Shown here one piece after another: positions 38,119-45,557 of a stretch of 64,000 nt of DNA; the stretch's first letter is position 1; each line of letters starts with the position of its first letter. A program made the position numbers and the translations under genes. The DNA is from Chitinivorax sp. PXF-14. GTDB taxonomy: Bacteria; Pseudomonadota; Gammaproteobacteria; Burkholderiales; SCOH01. The stretch is taken from NCBI RefSeq assembly GCF_040812015.1, contig NZ_JBFNXJ010000004.1:184443-248442 (forward strand). Reading direction: 5' to 3'. The notes beneath the pieces are model-generated. The model was not told the DNA's origin. It ran no database searches and saw only the letters and a list, made by a program, of their open reading frames with translations.

Positions 38119-39258
38119 TTGAAAATCGCGATTGTTCATGATTGGTTGACCGGTGTCGGTGGTGGTGAGCGCGTACTTGAGCAGATGCTGGAGTGCTTTC
38201 CGGATGCTGACGTATTCACACTGATCGATGTACTTGAAGAAAAGGATCGCTGGATCGTCAAGAACAAGCCCGTCAAAACCTCGTTCATTCAGCATCTGCC
38301 ATTCGCAAAACGCCTTTACCGCAATTATCTGATGTTTATGCCGTTGGCGATCGAGCAGCTCGATGTCACGCAATACGATGTCGTGCTCAGTAGCTGCCAT
38401 GCGGTATCGAAGGGCGTGATGACCGGCCCCAATCAGGTGCATGTTTCCTATGTGCATAGTCCGATCCGCTATGCCTGGGATTTGCAGCACCAGTATTTGC
38501 AGGAGGCGGGGTTGACCCGGGGGCTGAAGTCCTGGATTGCGCGCAAGATGCTGCACTACATCCGTATGTGGGATTACCGCACCGGTAGTGGTGTCGATAA
38601 CTACATTGCCAATTCCCGTTTCATCGGCCGCCGCATCAAGAAGGTATATGGCAGGGATAGCGAGGTGATCTATCCACCGGTCGATACCAGTGCCTTCACG
38701 CTCAAGGAACAGAAGGAAGACTTCTACCTGACGGCGTCACGCATGGTGCCTTACAAGAAAATTCCGCTGATCGTCGAGGCGTTCAGCAAGATGCCAGATA
38801 AGAAGCTCGTCGTCATCGGTGCCGGACCGGAGTTTGATCAGGTAAAGGCCGTTGCAGGCCCGAATGTTTCGGTGCTTGGCTATCAGCCGTTCGAGGTACT
38901 CAAGGACCACATGCAGCGGGCAAAGGCATTTGTCTTTGCCGCGGAAGAGGATTTTGGCATTACGCCAGTCGAGGCGCTGGCATGCGGCACGCCGGTCATT
39001 GCTTACGGCAAGGGCGGGGTGACTGAATCGGTTCGCGGCCTGGGGGCGGATAAGCCGACAGGTGTATTTTTCCCGGAGCAGACGATCGATGCGATTGTCG
39101 AGGCGATCGCCGTGTTCGAGCGTGAGGGGGCATCTATTTTGCCAGCCAATTGCCGAGAACGTGCATTGCTTTTCTCTCCTGAGGTATTCCGCCGGCAATT
39201 GGTTGAAAAGGTAAACATGGCTATCGAAGCTCGTCAGAAAGAAATTCTTGCGGAATAA
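38119..39258 (+). CDS. Glycosyltransferase, GT4 (mannosyltransferase WbaZ-like)
   Basis: The 379-residue enzyme starts MKIAIVHDWLTGVGGGERVL, with the Gly-rich loop of this GT4 group. It has VVLSSCHAVSKGVMTGPNQV, HVSYVHSPIRYAWDLQHQYL, NSRFIGRRIKKVYGRDSEVI and the donor site AAEEDFGITPVEALACGTPV (E-x7-E). This subgroup often transfers mannose. The start is TTG 38119, chosen because AGGGGG (38107-38112) lies 6 nt upstream; a TTG at 38113 is too close to it. Normal GC content resumes here after the AT-rich acyltransferase and its 56-bp AT-rich tail. Confidence 0.86.
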   Translation: MKIAIVHDWLTGVGGGERVLEQMLECFPDADVFTLIDVLEEKDRWIVKNKPVKTSFIQHLPFAKRLYRNYLMFMPLAIEQLDVTQYDVVLSSCHAVSKGVMTGPNQVHVSYVHSPIRYAWDLQHQYLQEAGLTRGLKSWIARKMLHYIRMWDYRTGSGVDNYIANSRFIGRRIKKVYGRDSEVIYPPVDTSAFTLKEQKEDFYLTASRMVPYKKIPLIVEAFSKMPDKKLVVIGAGPEFDQVKAVAGPNVSVLGYQPFEVLKDHMQRAKAFVFAAEEDFGITPVEALACGTPVIAYGKGGVTESVRGLGADKPTGVFFPEQTIDAIVEAIAVFEREGASILPANCRERALLFSPEVFRRQLVEKVNMAIEARQKEILAE

Positions 39259-39548
39259 CTAAAGGCCGGGATTTACCTTGTTTTGGTGAATGTATCTGTC
39301 TTAGTTAAAGCGTCTGATGATTATGCTTTCCTGAGTAAAAAGCCTTTATGAGTGGATGGAGCACGCCTTGCTCAAATGGCGCTCGCCCAGTATGTATTTC
39401 AGATCGCTGATTTAATAATCGCTTGCAAGATCTTCCGCCCGCATGGTTTGTGTGCTTGCGATGGTGGTGAGCTATTTTGTGGCTGGATGTCGATCGTGAC
39501 GACATCAGGTCTAACTATTTGAATTGTTAGTAATTGGATGTGGACGCC
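39259..39548 (+). promoter_or_regulatory. 290-bp AT-richer leader before ugd with inverted repeats
   Basis: No gene was found. It separates the glycosyltransferase block from ugd and probably carries a promoter. A hairpin GATGTCG-ATCGTGA-CGACATC (39486-39506) is followed by a second inverted repeat, CTAAC/GTTAG with a 10-nt AT-rich loop, ending about 20 nt before the ugd start. No T-tract terminator was seen. Confidence 0.4.
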
Positions 39549-40889
39549 ATGAAAATTACAATCGTTGGTACGGGGTATGTTGGTCTGGTAACAGGCACCT
39601 GCCTGGCCGATGTCGGCAATGATGTCCTGTGTTTGGATGTCGATCCGAAGAAAATCGAAACGCTCAACAACGGCGGTATTCCGATCTATGAGCCGGGCCT
39701 CGAGGAGCTGGTCAAGCGCAATGCCGCGGCTGGCCGTCTGCGCTTCACCACCAATGTGGAAGAGGCCGTGGCCCATGGCACGATCCAGTTCATCGCGGTG
39801 GGCACGCCGCCTGACGAGGATGGTTCCGCCGACCTGCAATATGTGGTGGCTGCCGCACGTAATATCGGCCGCTACATGAATGAGTACAAAGTGGTCGTGG
39901 ACAAGTCCACGGTGCCGGTGGGCACGGCCGACAAGGTGCAGGCCGCAATCCAGGACGAGCTCGACAAGCGCGGCCTGCGTCAGAGCTTCAGCGTGGTGTC
40001 GAACCCGGAATTCCTGAAGGAGGGCGCTGCGGTCGAGGATTTCATGCGTCCCGATCGCATCGTGGTCGGCGCCGAGGACAATACCGCACGCGACCTGATG
40101 CGCTCGATCTATGCGCCTTTCCAGCGCAATCACGAACGCCTGATCTTCATGGACGTGCGTTCCGCCGAGCTGACCAAGTACGCGGCCAACGCGATGCTGG
40201 CGACGCGCATTTCGTTCATGAACGAGCTGGCGAACCTGTCCGAAAAGCTGGGTGCCGACATCGAGCTGGTGCGCCAGGGGATTGGTTCCGATCCGCGTAT
40301 CGGCTTCCACTTCCTGTATCCGGGCGCCGGTTACGGCGGCTCGTGCTTCCCCAAGGATGTGCAGGCGCTGCAGCGCACCGCGACCGATTACGGCATGAAT
40401 CTGGAAGTGCTGGAGGCGGTGGAGCGCGCCAACGAGCGCCAGAAGAGCGTGCTGATCGACAAGGTGGTCAAGCGCTTCGGCGAAGACCTGGCGGGGCGCC
40501 GTTTCGGCCTGTGGGGCCTGGCGTTCAAGCCCAATACCGACGATATGCGCGAGGCGCCGAGCCGCGTCATCATCGATGAGCTGGTCAAGCGTGGCGCAAC
40601 CGTGGTGGCCTACGACCCGGTGGCGATCCACGAGGCCCGCCGCGCCATCGGTGAGCTGGCTGGCCTGCACTATGCCGATAGCCCGGCCAAGGCGATCGAG
40701 GGGGCCGATGCGCTGGTGATCGTGACCGAGTGGAAGGAATTCCGCAGCCCGGATTTCGACCGCATCCGCGGCACGCTCAAGCAGCCCGTGATCATCGACG
40801 GCCGCAATCTGTACGCACCGGATGTGATGGCCAAGGCGGGCTTTGAGTATTACCCGATTGGGCGGCAGCAGGTGTCGGCTCTCCAGTAA
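39549..40889 (+). CDS. ugd: UDP-glucose 6-dehydrogenase
   Basis: Ugd oxidises UDP-glucose twice to UDP-glucuronate with NAD. The 446-residue protein begins [20 protein letters not shown] (Rossmann NAD site). It keeps [34 protein letters not shown], the central [20 protein letters not shown], and the catalytic Cys in [31 protein letters not shown] marks the C-terminal domain. It indicates that the exopolysaccharide probably contains glucuronic acid or a sugar derived from it. A TTG 15 nt upstream is in frame but not needed. Confidence 0.95.
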   Translation: MKITIVGTGYVGLVTGTCLADVGNDVLCLDVDPKKIETLNNGGIPIYEPGLEELVKRNAAAGRLRFTTNVEEAVAHGTIQFIAVGTPPDEDGSADLQYVVAAARNIGRYMNEYKVVVDKSTVPVGTADKVQAAIQDELDKRGLRQSFSVVSNPEFLKEGAAVEDFMRPDRIVVGAEDNTARDLMRSIYAPFQRNHERLIFMDVRSAELTKYAANAMLATRISFMNELANLSEKLGADIELVRQGIGSDPRIGFHFLYPGAGYGGSCFPKDVQALQRTATDYGMNLEVLEAVERANERQKSVLIDKVVKRFGEDLAGRRFGLWGLAFKPNTDDMREAPSRVIIDELVKRGATVVAYDPVAIHEARRAIGELAGLHYADSPAKAIEGADALVIVTEWKEFRSPDFDRIRGTLKQPVIIDGRNLYAPDVMAKAGFEYYPIGRQQVSALQ

Positions 40890-41020
40890 GTCGTAAACGG
40901 AAGTGATGGGATTCGGCGCCAGGCGCCAGAGTCCAGGCAGGAGTACGGTGCGGCAGCGGTAAATTCACGCCAGTTGATCGCTGTACACGCACGATTGCTT
41001 CGAGAGTATGCTAAAAGCAT

Positions 41021-41049
41021 TGGTGACGTCTTGGTGGTATGGTGACGTC
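41021..41049 (+). promoter_or_regulatory. Direct repeats TGGTGACGTC upstream of galE (possible operator)
   Basis: Two copies of TGGTGACGTC (41021-41030 and 41040-41049) lie 19 bp apart, 28 bp upstream of galE. The second copy extends to the palindrome TGACGTCA. Just before them is a small inverted repeat, ATGCTaaaAGCAT. The paired arrangement within the 187-bp ugd-galE spacer suggests a dimeric regulator site; the protein is unknown. Confidence 0.4.
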
Positions 41050-41076
41050 ATGCCAAATTAATAATGAGAGTTAACA

Positions 41077-42063
41077 GTGAACGTATTGATTATTGGGGGC
41101 GCGGGCTATATCGGTTCGCACATGGTGGCGCTACTTGCTGAGCATGGCGCTGATGTCACAACTTTCGACAATCTTTCCAGCGGCTATCGCGATTCGGTTA
41201 TTGCCGGTGAATTCGTTCACGGTGACCTGGCTGACCCCTATGCGATCGATGCGGTCCTGGCCAGGAAGCGTTTTGATGCGGTAATGCATTTTGCTTCGTA
41301 CATCCAGGTGGGCGAGTCGGTGCGCAATCCCGCCATCTATTACCGCAACAATGTGGCCAATACGCTCAACCTGTTGCAGTCGATGGTGGCCCATGACGTT
41401 AAGCGCTTCATTTTCTCGTCGACTGCTGCCGTATTCGGCGTTCCGCAGACTGACCTGATTGACGAGGAGCACGTCAAGGCGCCGATCAATCCCTATGGCG
41501 CTTCCAAACTCATGGTGGAGCGCATGCTGGCGGATTTCGACGTGGCTTACGGCCTGAAATCCGTCGCCTTGCGTTATTTCAATGCTGCTGGTGCCGACCC
41601 TCAGGCTCGCATTGGCGAGCGCCACGAGCCGGAGACCCACCTGATTCCGCTGGTATTGCAGGCGGCATCCGGTTATCGCCCGAACATTTCGGTGTTTGGC
41701 CGCGATTACCAGACGGCAGACGGCACCTGCATTCGCGACTACATCCATGTGCGCGATCTGGCTGATGCACATCGCCTGGCGATTGAGCATCTGCTGCACA
41801 CTGGCAGCAGCGAGCAGTTCAATTTGGGCAATGGCAACGGCTATTCGGTCGCCGAGGTGATCGAGGTTGCCAGACGAGTAACTGGCCGGACGATCGAGGT
41901 TGTGGATGGTCCCCGCCGCGAGGGTGACCCAGCAAAGCTGGTTGCAAATTCCACCAAGGCGAAGGCGGTGTTGGGATGGAATCCGCAGTTTGCCGACCTG
42001 GAAACCATCGTGAAGCATGCCTGGGCCTGGGAACAACGCCAGCTTGAGGCGCGGAAGGGGTAA
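41077..42063 (+). CDS. galE: UDP-glucose 4-epimerase (GalE)
   Basis: GalE interconverts UDP-glucose and UDP-galactose (extended SDR family). In 328 residues it has the NAD-binding GGAGYIGSHMVALLAEHG, FDNLSSGYRDSV, the HFASYIQVGESVRNPAIYY segment, the Ser of FSSTAAVFG, and the Tyr-x3-Lys of NPYGASKLMVE. ALRYFNAAGADP and RDYIHVRDLADAH follow. It starts with GTG at 41077 behind a GAGAG site. It should supply UDP-galactose for the repeat unit. Confidence 0.95.
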   Translation: MNVLIIGGAGYIGSHMVALLAEHGADVTTFDNLSSGYRDSVIAGEFVHGDLADPYAIDAVLARKRFDAVMHFASYIQVGESVRNPAIYYRNNVANTLNLLQSMVAHDVKRFIFSSTAAVFGVPQTDLIDEEHVKAPINPYGASKLMVERMLADFDVAYGLKSVALRYFNAAGADPQARIGERHEPETHLIPLVLQAASGYRPNISVFGRDYQTADGTCIRDYIHVRDLADAHRLAIEHLLHTGSSEQFNLGNGNGYSVAEVIEVARRVTGRTIEVVDGPRREGDPAKLVANSTKAKAVLGWNPQFADLETIVKHAWAWEQRQLEARKG

Positions 42064-42066
42064 GCC

Positions 42067-43452
42067 ATGACAGATAAGTCCTCACAAATTCTGTTCCGCT
42101 CAGACCCGAACGCTAAGGAACTGGTCAAATGGCTGGTGGAGCCGGCCGTGGCCGTGGTCTGCTGGGTGGGTGCGGCGAAAATCTTTGGCCAGCCGCTGGG
42201 GTCGGATGATTTCGTGGCCTGCCTGCTGATGTTCCTGCTGACATTCCCGGGGCGCTGGACCAACAAGGTCGACGTGGGGGCGATAATCGATCTGTATGCG
42301 AACTGGTTGTTCGTGGCCGGCCTCTTGGTGTTGCTTGGTGTTGCTACCGACTACATACACAACTTCGAGCCCAGGGCCATCATGTTATGGGGCGGGGCAA
42401 CTCCGCTGATCATGGCCATGGCCTATCAAATCGTCGGCCAGGTTTTTGATTGGGTCTATCAGGATGAGTCGTCAGTTGCGCGTGCCGTTGTGGTTGGCTA
42501 CAACGAAACCGGCCGTCGCCTGGCGGGTAATTTCGAAGGGGATAGCAGTCTCGGCATGCGTTTGCTGGGGGTGTTTGACGACCGTTCCGTCGAACGCCTC
42601 GGTGAGACGCCGCCGGTCCCGATGCTTGGTGGGCTTGGCAACGTTGCCAGCTATGTCAAGGAGCACCAGGTTTCCCGCATCTACATCGCGCTGCCGATGG
42701 CTTCCCAGCCTCGCATCTTGAAGTTGCTCGATGATTTGCGCGACACCACCGCGTCGATCTATTTCGTGCCTGATTATTTTGTGTTCGACCTGATCCAGGC
42801 TCGACTCGACCGGGTCAAGGATATTCCGGTGGTCGCCGTGTGTGAGACCCCGTTCTACGGGATGAATCAGTTCCTCAAGCGCTGCTCGGATATTCTCCTG
42901 TCGTCGCTGATCTTGCTGGGTATCTCCCCGATCATGCTGTTGACGGCGCTCGCCATCAAGCTGGAATCGAAGGGACCGGTGTTCTTCAATCAGCGCCGTT
43001 ATGGTCTCGATGGGCGCGACATCATGGTCTACAAGTTCCGCTCGATGTCCGTCATGGAAGATGGAGATCAGGTGTACAAACAGGTCACTCGCAACGATAG
43101 CCGCGTAACACGAGTCGGTGCATTCATTCGCAAGACCTCGATCGACGAACTGCCGCAATTCCTCAATGTGCTGCAGGGCCGGATGAGCATTGTCGGCCCA
43201 AGGCCGCACGCCGTCGCGGTCAACGAGCAGTATCGCAAGCTGATCCCCGGCTATATGGTTCGCCACAAGGTCAAGCCCGGCATTACTGGTTGGGCACAGG
43301 TCAACGGCTATCGTGGCGGGGACGATCTTGAGCACATGACGAAGCGTGTCGAGTTCGACCTGGAATATCTGCGCAACTGGAGCCTGCGTCTGGATATCGC
43401 CATCATCATGCGTACCGTGCTGCTGGTGTTCAAGGATGCCCGTGCATATTGA
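42067..43452 (+). CDS. Undecaprenyl-phosphate glucose phosphotransferase (WcaJ/EpsB-type initiating enzyme)
   Basis: The 461-residue polyprenol-phosphate hexose-1-phosphate transferase has four or five N-terminal membrane helices, a CoA-binding-like central domain (ARAVVVGYNETGRRLAGNFE), then a further membrane helix (SSLILLGISPIMLLTALAIK) and the catalytic domain with VYKFRSM, KTSIDELPQFLNVLQGRMS and GPRPHAVAVN. It loads the first sugar, probably glucose-1-phosphate, on undecaprenyl phosphate to begin each repeat unit. It follows galE by 3 bp. Confidence 0.92.
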   Translation: MTDKSSQILFRSDPNAKELVKWLVEPAVAVVCWVGAAKIFGQPLGSDDFVACLLMFLLTFPGRWTNKVDVGAIIDLYANWLFVAGLLVLLGVATDYIHNFEPRAIMLWGGATPLIMAMAYQIVGQVFDWVYQDESSVARAVVVGYNETGRRLAGNFEGDSSLGMRLLGVFDDRSVERLGETPPVPMLGGLGNVASYVKEHQVSRIYIALPMASQPRILKLLDDLRDTTASIYFVPDYFVFDLIQARLDRVKDIPVVAVCETPFYGMNQFLKRCSDILLSSLILLGISPIMLLTALAIKLESKGPVFFNQRRYGLDGRDIMVYKFRSMSVMEDGDQVYKQVTRNDSRVTRVGAFIRKTSIDELPQFLNVLQGRMSIVGPRPHAVAVNEQYRKLIPGYMVRHKVKPGITGWAQVNGYRGGDDLEHMTKRVEFDLEYLRNWSLRLDIAIIMRTVLLVFKDARAY

Positions 43453-43464
43453 GTCGATGCGACG

Positions 43465-44163
43465 ATGAACAAATCGCAAGGCGCATTAATTTTCGGCTAC
43501 CCGCGCACCACCGTCGCACGCATCTTGCCGATGGCCCTGTATTTCGTGTTCCTGGCCGCCTCGCCGTGGTTGAGCAAGGCCTTGGCGCTCGACGCGTGGG
43601 CATCGAACTGGCTCTATGGCGCGAAGGTGGCGACTGTCGTGGCCGCGCTGCTGTACTTCGTGCGTGACTACGGCGAATTGCGCGCCTGGCGCTTGCCGGC
43701 CGCTACCTGGCTGCTGTCGCTCGCTACCGGCCTGGTCGTGTTCGGTCTGTGGATCGTGCTGGTGGACGGCTGGATGGTCATGGGGGAGATGCCCGGTTAT
43801 CGCCCACTTGCCGCCGATGGCTCGCTTGACTGGGCGCAGGTCGCGGTGCGATGGTTCGGCGCCGCGCTGGTGGTGCCGGTCATGGAGGAGCTGTTCTGGC
43901 GCTCCTTCCTGCTGCGCTGGCTGTCGAGCCCGGCTTTCCTGCAGGTCGACCCACGCCGGGGCGACGCACGCGCGTTCTGGATCACCGCCGTACTGTTCGG
44001 TGTGGAACACCAGCAATGGCTGGCCGGTATCGTCGCCGGTGTCGCCTACAACTGGCTGTATCGCCGCACCGGCTCGTTGTGGGCGCCGATCGTGGCGCAT
44101 GCCGTGACCAACGGTGTGCTCGGCTGGTGGGTGGTCAGCCAGGGGGCCTGGCAGTTCTGGTAA
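43465..44163 (+). CDS. CPBP-family intramembrane protease of the exosortase-locus type
   Basis: The 232-residue membrane protein has six or so hydrophobic helices and the CPBP (CAAX protease/bacteriocin-processing) motifs: Glu141-Glu142-x3-Arg146 in VVPVMEELFWRSFLL, His182 in FGVEHQQW, and His212 in IVAHAVTNGVL. A defined subfamily of these proteins is found in exosortase/exopolysaccharide loci, and position and length here agree. It may cleave exosortase products or act in another maturation step; the substrate is not known. It lies 12 bp after the initiating transferase. Confidence 0.82.
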   Translation: MNKSQGALIFGYPRTTVARILPMALYFVFLAASPWLSKALALDAWASNWLYGAKVATVVAALLYFVRDYGELRAWRLPAATWLLSLATGLVVFGLWIVLVDGWMVMGEMPGYRPLAADGSLDWAQVAVRWFGAALVVPVMEELFWRSFLLRWLSSPAFLQVDPRRGDARAFWITAVLFGVEHQQWLAGIVAGVAYNWLYRRTGSLWAPIVAHAVTNGVLGWWVVSQGAWQFW

Positions 44164-44271
44164 TGCCTGCCGCCGCGCCTGATACGGCTATCCTCACGCC
44201 CCGTGCCGAGGCGCATGGGGCGCCGCGCGAGTGTGATCCCACTTCGCCCAATATTGATGTTTGAGATTGAT

Positions 44272-45486
44272 ATGACTCCAAGACTCCTTCCGTGGCTCGT
44301 CCTCTCTGCCTTGTCTGCCCTCAGCGGCTCGGCGTGGGCGTTTGCCGACGACAACAATACCGTGACGACCTATGTGCAGGCCGGCTACCAGCGTGACAGC
44401 AACCTGCTGCGCCGTGACTCGGCGTCCGGCGAAGAGGCGGACAAGATTCGCATCCTGGCGGCCGGCGTGCAGCTCAAGCTGCCGGTCAGCCTGCAGACGT
44501 TTACCGCCGGCCTCGATGTGCAGGACGTGCGTTTCGACCGCTTCACCGACCTCAATTACCGCAGTCACCGAGCATCTGCCGGCTGGGACTGGCGCCTGAC
44601 GCCCGACATCGGCGGCAAGCTCGGGTGGGCCGACGAACGCCAGCCGGTGCAGCTCAAGTATCTGGATCAGAAGCTGCTCGACGAGACCAAGGACAGGCGG
44701 CTCAATGCCAGCGTGTTCTACCGCTTCCAGCCCGAATGGCAGGTCGAGGCCGGGGCCGACGATGGCCGGACGACCCACACGCTGCAAGCCCGCCAATACC
44801 TCGATAACGATAGCCGTGGCTATTCGGCCGGCCTGCGCTACCTGCCGACGACGGGCAGCTCGGTCGCGCTGGTGGCCAAGCGCAGCACGGCGGACTACCC
44901 CAATCGCGAAGTACCGGTGGTGCCGCCCACCATCACCCTGCCGTTCTTCCTGGTCGACAACGGCTACACGCAGCGCGACCTGCGCCTGACCGCCGACTGG
45001 CGCGCGAGCGAGACGGCCACCGTGTCGGCCTATGCTGGCCAGACCAAGCGCGAACACCACCAGTTGAACGGTCGCGACTTCAGTGGCGCAACCGGCCGCC
45101 TGGCGCTGGATTGGCTGCTTAGCGGCAAGCTGCGCTTCGTTACCGGCACCTGGCGCGAGATCGGCGGCGACGAGCAGTCGGCCTTTTCAAGCTACGCGAT
45201 CCGCCGTGGCTGGAATGTCGAGCCGACCTGGTATGTGACGCCCAAGGTTCAGGCCAAGCTCAGTTGGCGCCAGGAGCGGCTGCAGTACGCGGGCGCGCCG
45301 GCGACGGCTGTCGGCGTGGAGCAGCGTAGCGATAAGGAAAAAATGCTGAGCGTGTCGGCCGATTATGAGGTGCTGACCAATGTCGTGCTGTCCCTGTCCC
45401 ACTCGCGCGAGAAGCGCGAATCCAACCAGGCGGTGGAAAACTACCGGGACCGGATGACGTCGCTGTTCGTCAAGGCCTCCTTCTGA
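44272..45486 (+). CDS. epsL: Outer-membrane beta-barrel protein EpsL
   Basis: The 404-residue protein has a signal peptide (MTPRLLPWLVLSALSALSGS, cut after AWA) and then alternating amphipathic strands with many Tyr, Trp and Arg residues. It ends VENYRDRMTSLFVKASF, with a terminal Phe typical of Bam-inserted barrels. The EpsL family occurs in exosortase-type exopolysaccharide operons and is thought to form the outer-membrane pore or anchor. Starts at 44203 and 44257 are open, but 44272 gives the clean signal peptide. A strong terminator follows. Confidence 0.83.
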   Translation: MTPRLLPWLVLSALSALSGSAWAFADDNNTVTTYVQAGYQRDSNLLRRDSASGEEADKIRILAAGVQLKLPVSLQTFTAGLDVQDVRFDRFTDLNYRSHRASAGWDWRLTPDIGGKLGWADERQPVQLKYLDQKLLDETKDRRLNASVFYRFQPEWQVEAGADDGRTTHTLQARQYLDNDSRGYSAGLRYLPTTGSSVALVAKRSTADYPNREVPVVPPTITLPFFLVDNGYTQRDLRLTADWRASETATVSAYAGQTKREHHQLNGRDFSGATGRLALDWLLSGKLRFVTGTWREIGGDEQSAFSSYAIRRGWNVEPTWYVTPKVQAKLSWRQERLQYAGAPATAVGVEQRSDKEKMLSVSADYEVLTNVVLSLSHSREKRESNQAVENYRDRMTSLFVKASF

Positions 45487-45502
45487 CCCTGACTGTCTGC
45501 GC

Positions 45503-45537
45503 AAAAACAAAAGGGGCACCATGCCCCTTTTGTTTTT
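45503..45537. terminator. Bidirectional Rho-independent terminator
   Basis: A perfect inverted repeat with 16-nt arms (AAAAACAAAAGGGGCA and its complement) and a CCA loop. Each orientation has a GGGGCA/TGCCCC stem followed by a T-rich tract, so it ends both the epsL (rightward) and glnD (leftward) transcripts. Confidence 0.92.
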
Positions 45538-45557
45538 CTGGTGTGCAGGCGGGCCGC

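Noticed and set aside
39305..39505. A 66-codon minus-strand frame in the ugd leader
   Set aside because: It is basic and low-complexity, without a ribosome binding site, and it covers the inverted repeats.
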